A DNA stretch of 64,000 nt from Porphyromonas crevioricanis (GTDB taxonomy: Bacteria > Bacteroidota > Bacteroidia > Bacteroidales > Porphyromonadaceae): NCBI RefSeq assembly GCF_900167225.1, contig NZ_FUXH01000001.1:217892-281891 (forward strand). The letters run 5' to 3'. Below, in pieces: positions 17,730 through 26,498 of the stretch. The notes under the pieces are model-generated. The model ran no database searches and was not told the origin of the DNA. It saw only the letters and a program-made list of their open reading frames with translations. Positions within the stretch are counted from its first letter, which is position 1; every line of letters starts with the position of its first letter. Position numbers and translations under genes: made by a program.

Positions 17730-18736
17730 AACCTCATGTTATTGCTGTTGTAGCCGGTGGTTACTCCGGGGAGGCAGAAGTATCGCTTCGCTCTGCACAG
17801 TCTTTGATGGGCTGGATCGACAGAGATTACTGTAGCCCTTATTTGTTGAAGGTAGACCGGGAAAGCTGGACCGTATTGAATGGTCCTGATGGAGAGCCGG
17901 TGGATAAGCCGGTGGATAGAAATCTTTTTGGTTTTGAGGATGCAGACGGCAATTCAATTAAGTTCAAGTATGCGTTCATCACAATACATGGTACTCCCGG
18001 AGAGAATGGGCTGCTCCAAGGATATTTGGATATGATGGCTGTGCCATACAATACCGGAGGGGTGCTTACTGAGGCTCTCACTTCGGACAAGTATACTTGC
18101 AATAGATATTTATCCACTTTTCCCGATATTCATACAGCGCAGTCTGTCCGAATATCTTGTGAGGAACATCCGTTGGAAATAGAAGACTTGGTTTCCCAAT
18201 TGGGGCTTCCTCTTTTTGTCAAGCCTAATACGGGGGGGTCGAGTATTGCTACATCTCGTGTAGATAAACTGCAGGATTTGTCGCCGGCTATTGATAAAGC
18301 CTTTGAAGAAACACCAGATGTTTTGGTGGAATCATTGCTCTCCGGTACGGAGCTTACTTGTGGCTGCTATATGTCATCCGAGGGTCTGCGGGCTCTTCCT
18401 GTGACAGAAGTTGTAAGCAAGAACGAGTTTTTTGACTACGAGGCTAAATATCAGGGAGCGGTGGAAGAAATTACCCCTGCTCGCATATCTCCAGAGCTGA
18501 CTCTGCATATACAGGATCTTACGAAGAAGATATACAAATATGTTTCGGCGCACGGGATTATACGTGTAGATTACATCGTCTCTCCGGAAGGAGTTCCTTT
18601 TTTGTTGGAAGTAAATACAACCCCGGGGATGACCTCTACAAGTTTTATCCCCCAGCAGGTGACAGCTGCCGGTCTTTGTATGAAACAGGTGCTCACTGAT
18701 ATTATATCCCAAGATTTGGGCCGGAAAGAAAATTAA
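17726..18736 (+). CDS. ddl: D-alanine--D-alanine ligase
   Basis: A 336-residue ATP-grasp enzyme that makes the D-Ala-D-Ala dipeptide of peptidoglycan. VVAGGYSGEAEVSLRS is the N-terminal motif, ITIHGTPGENGLLQGYLD is represented by HGTPGENG, and PLFVKPNTGGSS and FLLEVNTTPGMT are the ATP- and metal-binding parts. Length is standard. It is in the third position of the PASTA-rluD-ddl-acyltransferase run, 16 bases before the next gene. Confidence 0.96.
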   Translation: MKPHVIAVVAGGYSGEAEVSLRSAQSLMGWIDRDYCSPYLLKVDRESWTVLNGPDGEPVDKPVDRNLFGFEDADGNSIKFKYAFITIHGTPGENGLLQGYLDMMAVPYNTGGVLTEALTSDKYTCNRYLSTFPDIHTAQSVRISCEEHPLEIEDLVSQLGLPLFVKPNTGGSSIATSRVDKLQDLSPAIDKAFEETPDVLVESLLSGTELTCGCYMSSEGLRALPVTEVVSKNEFFDYEAKYQGAVEEITPARISPELTLHIQDLTKKIYKYVSAHGIIRVDYIVSPEGVPFLLEVNTTPGMTSTSFIPQQVTAAGLCMKQVLTDIISQDLGRKEN

Positions 18737-18752
18737 GCATAGGAAGATACTT

Positions 18753-19916
18753 ATGGTAGACTGTAAATTCGATGATATTCGCCCCTTTAGTGATGAAGAG
18801 GTCCCTTCAGCAATGGATGGCTTGCTCAAGGATCCTGAGTTTGAAAAATTCCGTTCGGTAGTTTTGTCTGGGTTGTCCTCTGAGGAGTTTTCTTCCTATT
18901 GTCGCCAGTTTGTTACGGGCAAAGGCTTTAAGGAAAATGTAGGATACATGGTGGTAAACCATATTGTCGAACAGTCGGCTTTTTCCTTGGATGCTTCTGG
19001 GCGCAGTCGATTGAAAGAAGACAAGCCGTTTACCTACATCAGTAATCATCGGGATATCATTCTTGACTCAGCGTTTCTTAATGTTTGCCTGAAAAACATT
19101 GGTCATCGTATGTGCCAAATAGCAATTGGAGACAACTTGCTCAAACGGCCTTGGATCAAGACTTTAGTAAAACTCCTGGGGAGTTTTATTGTTAAGCGAA
19201 AACCTGATATTAGAGAGATGCTGCACGAGAGCAATAAGCTCTCCTCCTACATCCGAGCTTGTATCACGGAGCTGGATGAGTCTGTTTGGATTGCGCAAAG
19301 AGAAGGACGTGCCAAGGATTCAGACGACCGGACCCAGACGGCTCTTCTCAAGATGCTTGCCATGTCCGGCGAAGGTGATTTGCTTGATCGTTTCAGAGAA
19401 CTAAACATAGTCCCTGTTTCGTTGAGTTACGAATACGATCCCTGCGACTACCTCAAAGCCCGAGAGCTTCAGGCCAAGCGAGATAATCCGCAATATGCCA
19501 AGTCTCCCATGGAGGATTTACTCAACATGTCCACCGGATTGAGAGGCTACAAAGGGCGAGTACATATCACATTCGGTTCTCCTTTGAACAATGTTTTGGA
19601 CGGTGTAAATAAGAGCTTACCCAACAAACAGCAATTGGAAGCTGTAGCCGACTTGATCGATAGAGAAATACATAGGCATTACAGGCTATATCCTGGAAAT
19701 TATGTTGCCTTGGATTTGTTGCACGGTGATGCGAAATACAGTGCCCATTACAGCGAGGACGAGAAAAGTAGATTTATCGAATACGTATTGCGACAGGTAC
19801 ATAAAATAGTTTTTGAAGACGGAATGGCCAAAGACGAAGCCTTTTTACATCAAGCCATCCTCAGAATGTATGCCAATCCTGTCATCAACCAGTTAGTTAG
19901 TCAAGGAGTAGATTGA
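18753..19916 (+). CDS. 1-acyl-sn-glycerol-3-phosphate acyltransferase-like protein
   Basis: A 387-residue acyltransferase of the PlsC-like superfamily. The HX4D motif is in SNHRDIILDSAFL (about residue 92) and later WIAQREGRAKDS matches the substrate-binding block. It probably esterifies a phospholipid precursor or another lipid at the inner membrane. It is longer than classical PlsC (about 240) because of an N-terminal extension of about 80 residues and a C-terminal helical part. Its 3' end overlaps the convergent GNAT gene by 20 bases. Confidence 0.83.
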   Translation: MVDCKFDDIRPFSDEEVPSAMDGLLKDPEFEKFRSVVLSGLSSEEFSSYCRQFVTGKGFKENVGYMVVNHIVEQSAFSLDASGRSRLKEDKPFTYISNHRDIILDSAFLNVCLKNIGHRMCQIAIGDNLLKRPWIKTLVKLLGSFIVKRKPDIREMLHESNKLSSYIRACITELDESVWIAQREGRAKDSDDRTQTALLKMLAMSGEGDLLDRFRELNIVPVSLSYEYDPCDYLKARELQAKRDNPQYAKSPMEDLLNMSTGLRGYKGRVHITFGSPLNNVLDGVNKSLPNKQQLEAVADLIDREIHRHYRLYPGNYVALDLLHGDAKYSAHYSEDEKSRFIEYVLRQVHKIVFEDGMAKDEAFLHQAILRMYANPVINQLVSQGVD

Positions 19917-20919
19917 AGAAACCAGATGGATACTCTTGCACGATATATTGATTAAGATCCGTTATTGTCAAACAAGGGAGGAAAGCAGATACTGTTTCCC
20001 TCTCTTTTTTTTGTCCTTGTGTCTCTTCTCTTTTGTATCGACCATTCTCATATTGATAAATGCCGTCATTTTGGGGTAATTGTGGATCATGGAGGACGAA
20101 ACGGGGCGGAATCTTTTCAGATAGATTGTTTGTTTCGTTCAAGGCTCGCAGAGGATCTAATATCCGGATCATTGATGTGGCTTTGTAATCGTTGTTTTGT
20201 TGACCCCAAGGAGCCACTGCCTCTATTTGGGAAAATGACGATTTGTACTTGCACAATAGATTTAACAGAAGATCTTTGTCTGGCTTTCCTGTGCAGCCTT
20301 TTATCTCCATGGTATTATTACGTAAGAGATAGTATATCCTACTGTTTCTATTTTGTGATATTACACACCCTCCAACCCCAGCCAGAGATAGATCTTTAGC
20401 TACTATTTGTGCTTGTTTTTCATTGTGTAGCACGATTGGCCCTTTGCAAGCAGCATATTTCTTTGAGATTATTTCGGCCACTTGTTCGTGGGAATACTCG
20501 TTGGAGAAATGGAGTGTATCTCGGGTAAAAGCGGGCGAATAACTACTACTTTTTTGATAGAAGTCAAAAAGCCAAGGCTCTGCCGGAATGAGGAAGCTGT
20601 ATATGTCTCCCTTTGCGTACATCATTTGTAAGGCCTCCTGCATCAACTGTGACATAAACCCACGGTTTCGATATTCAGGATGGGTGCAGGCTCCTGATAT
20701 GTAGGAGGCTTGCATTGGCTCTTTGCTAGAGAAATGTAATTGATATGGAATCATTTGTACGTGGGCAACAGCTTTCTCTCCCTTCTCTTCATACAGCAAA
20801 AGAGTATTGTCATCTTTATAAACCTCGCTGAAGTATAGATTGACAAAGACTGCTGGATCATTGAAGCAAATCTCCCAAAGAGATCTGGCCGAAAGACCCT
20901 TGTCTGACAGGTGTAGCAT
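19897..20919 (-). CDS. GNAT family N-acetyltransferase, Eis-like layout
   Basis: A 340-residue protein. The acetyl-CoA loop is visible as CTHPEYRNRGFMSQLM (about residues 78-93), and the remaining two thirds continue as a second GNAT-like and SCP2-like region, similar to Eis-type acetyltransferases. The substrate is unknown. The gene starts nine bases after the DUF2156 gene, so the two form an operon. Its last 20 bases overlap the acyltransferase gene tail to tail. Confidence 0.8.
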   Translation of the reverse strand: MLHLSDKGLSARSLWEICFNDPAVFVNLYFSEVYKDDNTLLLYEEKGEKAVAHVQMIPYQLHFSSKEPMQASYISGACTHPEYRNRGFMSQLMQEALQMMYAKGDIYSFLIPAEPWLFDFYQKSSSYSPAFTRDTLHFSNEYSHEQVAEIISKKYAACKGPIVLHNEKQAQIVAKDLSLAGVGGCVISQNRNSRIYYLLRNNTMEIKGCTGKPDKDLLLNLLCKYKSSFSQIEAVAPWGQQNNDYKATSMIRILDPLRALNETNNLSEKIPPRFVLHDPQLPQNDGIYQYENGRYKREETQGQKKERETVSAFLPCLTITDLNQYIVQEYPSGFFNLLLD

Positions 20920-20928
20920 ACTGGGAAA

Positions 20929-21855
20929 TTATTTCATAACAGAGTTATTCCCTGTTCTTAGTATTGCTGTTTCTTTGCACAATAGGATGTCCGGTTTGTA
21001 CTGTAGCTTGGCCTTACGAAGGCCTTCGATACCCAAGTCTTCTTCCCTATTTATATAGGTGTACTGCTCTGGGATATGTTTGGCCATTTCGTTGTTGATG
21101 ATGGCAAATGTACCTGGTATTGAGGCGTCTGCTTTTTCTATAGATACACCAAACGTATCCTTGTTGATTGGCATTCCGAGAGAGAAAGCTACGACCCGAC
21201 CATCTACTCGTATAGCCCCCCCATATAACCCGATTGCTTCTCGCTGCTCTATGGCTCGTTGTATCATGGTCAGTTCATGCTTAGCCTTGTCGGCTTCAGA
21301 CTTCGATTCGTTCCAGTCCTGAGCCAATTGTAGGCATTCTTGTTCATTTGCACTATTTATTTCTTCAAAGCTGTAGTCCGGGTATGTGCTCTTAAATCGA
21401 TTGACAAAGTTTCTTCTTGATTGCAGTTTCTTACCAGCCAGAGTTGCGAGTTTTTCGCGGGTGTAGATATAGTCGCACCAATCTCGATCGGTGAAGAAAG
21501 TGAACTGTTCCGGATAAACCTCCTCCAAAAGTTGATGACATCGAGATGTAATACCCATGAGAGTGAGCGGATAATCACCTTTTTCGGCTTCTTCTGCCAA
21601 CAGTTCGATTACTTCCCTCAATGCTCGAGGGGACTTATCCCTGCCTATAGGGAACAAATACAAGGGGTGGGAGGTATTATGCGTGCGATAGAATCTTATA
21701 ACTAAGTGTTCGGCTATCACGGCCCAAGAGGTGTGATATAAAAAACCCCACGAGTATAAATTGCAGAAAGATAAATCGCAGATCGAGATATTTGCCTCAT
21801 TGGTATAGTGCGCAATGATATCCTTGTCTTTGCATTCGATAGGTCTAAATTCCAT
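20929..21855 (-). CDS. DUF2156 (phosphatidylglycerol lysyltransferase C-terminal domain-like) protein
   Basis: A 308-residue soluble protein without membrane helices. It resembles the LPG_synthase_C/DUF2156 double-GNAT fold used by MprF and FemX-like aminoacyltransferases: WAVIAEHLVIRFYR near the N-terminus, LAGKKLQSRRNFVNRF in the middle, and YTYINREEDLGIEGLRKAKLQYKP represented by NREEDLGIEGLRKAK. It lacks the flippase half of MprF. Related proteins transfer amino acids from aminoacyl-tRNA, but the substrate here is unknown. It leads an operon with the GNAT gene. Confidence 0.8.
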   Translation of the reverse strand: MEFRPIECKDKDIIAHYTNEANISICDLSFCNLYSWGFLYHTSWAVIAEHLVIRFYRTHNTSHPLYLFPIGRDKSPRALREVIELLAEEAEKGDYPLTLMGITSRCHQLLEEVYPEQFTFFTDRDWCDYIYTREKLATLAGKKLQSRRNFVNRFKSTYPDYSFEEINSANEQECLQLAQDWNESKSEADKAKHELTMIQRAIEQREAIGLYGGAIRVDGRVVAFSLGMPINKDTFGVSIEKADASIPGTFAIINNEMAKHIPEQYTYINREEDLGIEGLRKAKLQYKPDILLCKETAILRTGNNSVMK

Positions 21856-22094
21856 AGTATAGATTTGTCTCGATTGTTTTCTTGCTTGCTAAACACTTTC
21901 TGGATTGAAACACATTTTCTCTAGGGCTTGTTTAGGTTTTTAACTTCAAATTTTTGATAGCATCTTTTAGACTGGAGAATACCATTTATTTCCTTGTGGT
22001 TCCATCTTTTTTATTGAGGGGTTTTCTCTGTTCGGATTGAGTGGCTTTTCAGGCTGTATTCGGTGTTTCTAAAAAAGCTACTGAGTAATCTCTT

Positions 22095-22244
22095 AAAAGC
22101 TTTATTGCTTTTGCTCGAAAGCTTAGTTGCTTTTGCGTGAAAGCTTAGTTGCTTTTGCGTGAAAGCTTAGTTGCTTTTGCGTGAAAGCTTAGTTGCTTTT
22201 GTCCGAAAGCTTAGTTGCTTTTGTCTGAAAGCTTAGTTGCTTTT
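22095..22244 (-). repeat. Tandem 22-bp repeat array, 6 units plus terminal variant
   Basis: On the minus strand units begin at 22244, 22222, 22200, 22178, 22156 and 22134, with the variant AAAAGCAATAAAGCTTTT at 22112. The variable four bases run AGAC, GGAC, ACGC, ACGC, ACGC, GAGC. The first three match in order the last three full units of the larger array at 6 kb. Confidence 0.93.
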
Positions 22245-22357
22245 GATGCTCTCATCAGGTGCTTTCTAAAAAAATGTGCCAAGCAATCAATCAAAAGCTT
22301 AGGAGTTTTTGATGCACTAATTAGAAGTTTCCCAGAAAGGATACTGAGCAATCGAAA

Positions 22358-22397
22358 AAAAGATACCGAGCGATCTTGCGATCGCCCGGTATCTTTT
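22358..22397 (-). terminator. Leader hairpin of element 2
   Basis: The same 18-bp stem and GCAA tetraloop as at 6009-6048, read on the minus strand and followed by a T run. One of the two G-T pairs of element 1 is a G-C pair here, so the stem is kept. Because it faces away from fbp, it could end transcription coming from fbp. Confidence 0.68.
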
Positions 22398-22579
22398 GGA
22401 CCACCATTCGGCAACTTCTTTTGCGTGGCACCTAAATGGAGCAGAAACATCCCCCTCAAGCGAATGCTTTATCTCTAATAGTTCTCTTTTAGGAAGAGGT
22501 GTTTGTTTGCTTTTCTTTTTTCGAATAATTAGAGGTTAGCCAACGGCCTCCCTGAGAGAGGAAGCCATACCTCACACCT

Positions 22580-24550
22580 CTAATTGTCCTTTTCCTGTAT
22601 TAAACCGTATCGGTATGCCTCGAGCAAATCCTTCAAGTCTTTTACCTGCTCAATCAACTCTTTCCCCTTATCGGTATCGCGTACCAAAATGCGGTGAGAG
22701 GTATGCTCTCGTACCACACTTACACTCTTTATATCTCTCATGTTCTCCACCGCTTCTCGTTTGCTGGTGAAAGGCTCATGTTGTACCAATTGCAAGCCTT
22801 GAGAATTGAATATAAGCGTATATCCGGCGATACCCGTAGATGATTGATAAGCTCGGCTAAAACCTCCATCGATGAGCATCAACTTTCCTCCCGCAAGTAG
22901 CGGCTTCTCTCCTTTCTTTGCTTTTACCGGTACGTGCCCATTTACGATGTGTGTGTCAGGGCCTTCCAAGCCAAACTCCTTGAGAATCATTTCACAAACT
23001 TCCTGCTCTTGACGGTAGACAAAGTACCACCCCTTTTGCTCATGGTGGGTTGTTTTGTCTTCGATGAAATATCGTTCAAAAGTTGTCATGGCAGATTTAT
23101 CGAAAAGAGGAGAGTCAGGGCCACACCAGAGGTACCACATATAGTCTAAAGCCTCAAGTTGTTCAGGGCTTCCCGCTTGCCCATTGTGGGCTCTTCGCAC
23201 CAATTCATCGATTTTGTCGTAGAGAGCCTTACCCTTATACGTCTTTCCCTCAACGGTTACTTCTTTGAGGGTCTTGTCTTCGTTTAGAGGTACGGATGCG
23301 TGGTAGAGCAGGGTCATATTGTAGGGCAAATACATAGAGCCTTTGCGGTAGAAACACTCCATGTGTCTATTGAGGCGTTCACTCTCACGGAAGCTCCTCA
23401 TTAGTTTATTTACCACTATGCTTTCTTCCTCGGTCATTCGGTATGGATCTTTTGGATCTATTGTTGGGAAATGAGTGTCCAGCATTGGGTAAGTTTCTCC
23501 AGAGGGTAGGGTAATACTTCCGGATTTGAAATCAATGCGATGCAGTAAGTCTCTATCTGCCATCTTGTATTCTGGATGCCGTACAATCAGTTCGTGTTCG
23601 AGCTTGAATTGTATTACAGACATCGCTTTGTGCATTTGGCTGATCAGATAGACGCTTTTTTCATCATACAACTCGTCGGCCCCCGACAATTTGGGTTGAA
23701 ATACAGCACAGGGATCATTGGCGTAGGTCTCCATGGCAAATCTTGCCAATGGCAGGATATTGATCCCATATCCATTCTCCATCGTGTCAAGGTTGGCATA
23801 CCTGAGAGCGATACGAACAGTATTGGCCATGCTGGCGGCATTCCCGGCTGCAGCTCCCATCCAAAGCATATCATGGTTTCCCCATTGAATGTCGAATTGG
23901 TGATAATTCATCAAAGTGTCCATGATATGCTGAGGGCCAGGGCCTCTATCATATATGTCTCCGACAATGTGTAGGTGATCTACTACTAGACGTTGGATGG
24001 TATTGCAAATGGCGATGATGAAGTCTTCAGCCTTACCTATCTGCAATATGGTAGAGAATATACTGCTGAAATAGGCTGACTTCTGAGGGTTAGCTCCATC
24101 CTCGTGCAGAAGTTCTTGTATGATATAGCTATACTTGGGTGGCAAGGCTTTTCGCACTTTGGATCTGGTGTATTTCTCTCCTACCTTTCGGCAGAGTTTG
24201 ACCAATTGATTAAGTGTAACCATGTACCAATCGTCATTGAGAGCTCCTTTTTCGTGCAACTCTGCCAATTTCTCTTGTGGATAATAGATGAGCGTGCATA
24301 GCTCACGCTTTTCCTCCTGCCTGATCTGGCCACCAAACAAGTTCTCCACCTTGCGAGCAATGGAGCCACTGGCATTTTTAAGCACATGGTTAAAGGCTTC
24401 GTACTCTCCGTGCACATCAGCCAAAAAATGTTCTGTGCCCTTCGGAAGGCTGAGTATTGCTTCCAGATTGATGATCTCAGTAGCTGCTTCTGCTGCTGTT
24501 GGAAAGCTTTTAGCAAGCTGATGTAGGAATTTTAGGTCTTTATTTTGCAT
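22580..24550 (-). CDS. fbp: Fructose-1,6-bisphosphatase class III
   Basis: A 656-residue gluconeogenic enzyme of the class III (Fbp, Firmicutes/Bacteroidota) type with a calcineurin-like metallophosphatase core: LADVHGEYEAFNHVL, VVDHLHIVGDIYDRGP, and IQWGNHDMLWMGAAAG carry the metal-binding Asp, His and Asn residues. NGHVPVKAKKGEKP comes later in the sequence. Length matches the family (about 640-670). It is a single-gene unit facing element 2; the 368 bases up to the TetR gene contain only that gene's promoter. Confidence 0.96.
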   Translation of the reverse strand: MQNKDLKFLHQLAKSFPTAAEAATEIINLEAILSLPKGTEHFLADVHGEYEAFNHVLKNASGSIARKVENLFGGQIRQEEKRELCTLIYYPQEKLAELHEKGALNDDWYMVTLNQLVKLCRKVGEKYTRSKVRKALPPKYSYIIQELLHEDGANPQKSAYFSSIFSTILQIGKAEDFIIAICNTIQRLVVDHLHIVGDIYDRGPGPQHIMDTLMNYHQFDIQWGNHDMLWMGAAAGNAASMANTVRIALRYANLDTMENGYGINILPLARFAMETYANDPCAVFQPKLSGADELYDEKSVYLISQMHKAMSVIQFKLEHELIVRHPEYKMADRDLLHRIDFKSGSITLPSGETYPMLDTHFPTIDPKDPYRMTEEESIVVNKLMRSFRESERLNRHMECFYRKGSMYLPYNMTLLYHASVPLNEDKTLKEVTVEGKTYKGKALYDKIDELVRRAHNGQAGSPEQLEALDYMWYLWCGPDSPLFDKSAMTTFERYFIEDKTTHHEQKGWYFVYRQEQEVCEMILKEFGLEGPDTHIVNGHVPVKAKKGEKPLLAGGKLMLIDGGFSRAYQSSTGIAGYTLIFNSQGLQLVQHEPFTSKREAVENMRDIKSVSVVREHTSHRILVRDTDKGKELIEQVKDLKDLLEAYRYGLIQEKDN

Positions 24551-24850
24551 TTCCTTGATACGGGTTAGGTTTCTGTTACAGCCGAATTAGAACCAAAAGT
24601 CTCACAAACCCCTTGGAACAAGCCAAATTCAGCGTGTATCTTAAATATCCGGATAAAACTACGAAAGTTTCCTATTGTTGCCAAAATGAATGTAATGTAA
24701 GACTGTTGTAGCAGTTTCATAATTGGTGTGATTTTACGGCAACTCTCAGTATATCGCAGTGAAAACAGACCAACGAATAGTAAAAAGAGTTGCTATTTTC
24801 ATTCAGAAAGAGTACAAAGAGTTGCCGAATAAGAGCCGTCGAATCCTTTA

Positions 24851-24881
24851 TTGCACACCCAAGAGCATTTGTGTATCTTTG
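24851..24881 (+). promoter_or_regulatory. Promoter of the TetR gene
   Basis: TTG (24851-24853), 20 bases, then TATCTTTG (24874-24881): a near-ideal Bacteroidota -33/-7 pair. The expected transcription start near 24886 lies downstream of an earlier in-frame ATG at 24790, so the gene start must be the ATG at 24919. Confidence 0.75.
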
Positions 24882-24918
24882 CCCAAGACCAGATAATAAC
24901 GAACTAAGTCAGAGCCTC

Positions 24919-25536
24919 ATGCCCAACAATGCCGCCAGTCGCACCAAGGAGTTGATGATAGATGTAGCTAGACAGCTCTTTGCCAAGATTGGAATTTCCA
25001 ATACAACGATGAATGACATAGCCGATAAATCAAAAAAAGGCCGTCGTACCATCTACACGTATTTTAGAAACAAGGCCGACATTCTCACCGCTATAATCCA
25101 AAAAGAGCTGGATACTTTGGCTGAAAACCTCAGGGCAGCAAAATCTGCACGTTTGAGGCCGGAGAATAAACTGATACACTTCATTTATATCCATTTGGAG
25201 TCCATGAAAGACATTGTAAATCGCAATGGCTCTCTACAAGCGGAGTTTTTCAGTGATATTCACATGGTGGAGCGTACCAGAAGGTCTCTGGATAGAGAAG
25301 AACGGGCAATGATCAAGGAAATACTGGATGAAGGGGTAGCCAATGGTCATTTCTCTATTACTAATACTCAGATAGCCGCTTCAATCATCTTGGGCTCGAT
25401 CAAAGGGCTCGAAGTGCCTTATATTGCGGGGCGTATCAGGAACAAGAATGGAGAGATTTTCGATGAGTTTCGCTGTACAGTGGAGCAAATGCTCCTCAAT
25501 GGAATTCGTCCGAAGCACCCCAGATCAGCATCATAA
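24919..25536 (+). CDS. TetR family transcriptional regulator
   Basis: A 205-residue regulator. The N-terminal helix-turn-helix is about residues 10-57 (VARQLFAKIGISNTTMNDIA and KKGRRTIYTYFRNKADIL); the rest is the helical ligand-binding domain. The start was set by the promoter just upstream. The gene is followed after 41 bases by fabG, so it may control fatty acid synthesis or membrane homeostasis, as FabR/FapR-like regulators do, but that is only inferred from position. Confidence 0.9.
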   Translation: MPNNAASRTKELMIDVARQLFAKIGISNTTMNDIADKSKKGRRTIYTYFRNKADILTAIIQKELDTLAENLRAAKSARLRPENKLIHFIYIHLESMKDIVNRNGSLQAEFFSDIHMVERTRRSLDREERAMIKEILDEGVANGHFSITNTQIAASIILGSIKGLEVPYIAGRIRNKNGEIFDEFRCTVEQMLLNGIRPKHPRSAS

Positions 25537-25577
25537 TGGACAGATAATCAGAAAACATAAATACACGGAATAGTAGT

Positions 25578-26324
25578 ATGAAACTTTTAGAAGGAAAAGT
25601 AGCTTTGATCACTGGGGCTGGGCGAGGTATCGGCAAAGCCATAGCACACAAATTTGCGACAGAAGGAGCTTCGGTAATTATTACTGATCTCAATATCGAC
25701 AATCATGTACAAGATTTTGTTGCTGAGATAGAATCTATGGGCGTGAAAGCCAAAGCTTATGCCTCAAATGCAGCCGACTTCGAGGCTGCACACAAACTTG
25801 TGGAAGAGGCTGTGGCAGATTTCGGGCGAATTGATATTTTGGTAAATAATGCTGGTATCACTCGTGATGGCTTGATGATGCGCATGAGCGAACAACAATG
25901 GGATATGGTCATCAATGTCAATTTGAAATCGGCCTTCAATCTCACACATGCAGTTACTCCTGTGATGCTTAAACAGCGTTCTGGCAGCATTATCAACATG
26001 GCTTCCGTTGTAGGTGTATCGGGGAATGCTGGTCAGGCAAACTATTCAGCCTCTAAGGCCGGTATGATAGGTCTTGCTAAAAGTATAGCCAAGGAGTTAG
26101 GTTCCAGAGGCGTGCGTGCCAATGCTATCGCTCCAGGCTTTATTATCACGGATATGACAAACGAATTGAGTGAAGAAGTGCGCAAACAATGGGCCGCACA
26201 AATACCTTTGCGTCGAGGAGGTACACCAGAAGATGTGGCTAATGTGGCTACTTTCCTGGCCTCGGATCTGTCGTCCTATGTGACCGGGCAGGTAATTCAT
26301 GTTTGTGGAGGGATGAACTGCTAA
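25578..26324 (+). CDS. fabG: 3-oxoacyl-[acyl-carrier-protein] reductase
   Basis: A 248-residue short-chain dehydrogenase. TGAGRGIG (cofactor loop), NNAGITRDGLMMRM, the catalytic Ser in INMASVVG, and YSASKAG (Tyr-x-x-x-Lys) are all present. NNAGITRDGLMMRM and the end VTGQVIHVCGGM are typical of FabG rather than of general SDR enzymes. It acts in the fatty acid elongation cycle in the cytosol. It lies directly after a TetR gene, and a stem-loop follows it. Confidence 0.93.
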   Translation: MKLLEGKVALITGAGRGIGKAIAHKFATEGASVIITDLNIDNHVQDFVAEIESMGVKAKAYASNAADFEAAHKLVEEAVADFGRIDILVNNAGITRDGLMMRMSEQQWDMVINVNLKSAFNLTHAVTPVMLKQRSGSIINMASVVGVSGNAGQANYSASKAGMIGLAKSIAKELGSRGVRANAIAPGFIITDMTNELSEEVRKQWAAQIPLRRGGTPEDVANVATFLASDLSSYVTGQVIHVCGGMNC

Positions 26325-26346
26325 GAAAATTTCTTTGTTTTGTTTT

Positions 26347-26390
26347 CGAGCCATGGCTGCTCTGCTCTTTGTCAGCGCAGCCGTGGCTCG
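26347..26390 (+). terminator. Stem-loop after fabG without T tail
   Basis: CGAGCCATGGCTGC (26347-26360) pairs with GCAGCCGTGGCTCG (26377-26390), a 14-bp stem with one G-T pair and a 16-base loop. It is preceded by a T-rich stretch but not followed by one, so it is either a weak terminator, a terminator for the other strand, or an mRNA 3'-end stabiliser. Confidence 0.55.
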
Positions 26391-26498
26391 TGTATGTTGA
26401 TAGGACTAAAGAGGCTCCAACAACAGGGAAGATCAGTAGGTAGACATTGTGCAAGTTTTCAAAGACCTGTTACAGCCATATATATTCATCAGCAAGTA

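Larger units (their letters stand above)
22073..22488 (-). mobile_element. BrickBuilt-like MITE, element 2 (inverted copy)
   Basis: The minus strand repeats element 1: leader (22488 to 22245, nearly identical to 5918-6161), a shorter 22-bp array, and a tail ending CTCAGTAGCTTTT at 22073. It lies between the DUF2156 gene and fbp, upstream of neither start by more than a few hundred bases. The rest of this 724-base intergenic stretch (21856-22072 and 22489-22579) shows no gene or clear signal. No transposase is present. Confidence 0.72.

Noticed and set aside
26340..26498. N-terminal extension of the RluA-family enzyme
   Set aside because: It would start at a TTTG-rich stem-loop after fabG, and the extra 53 residues do not resemble a domain.
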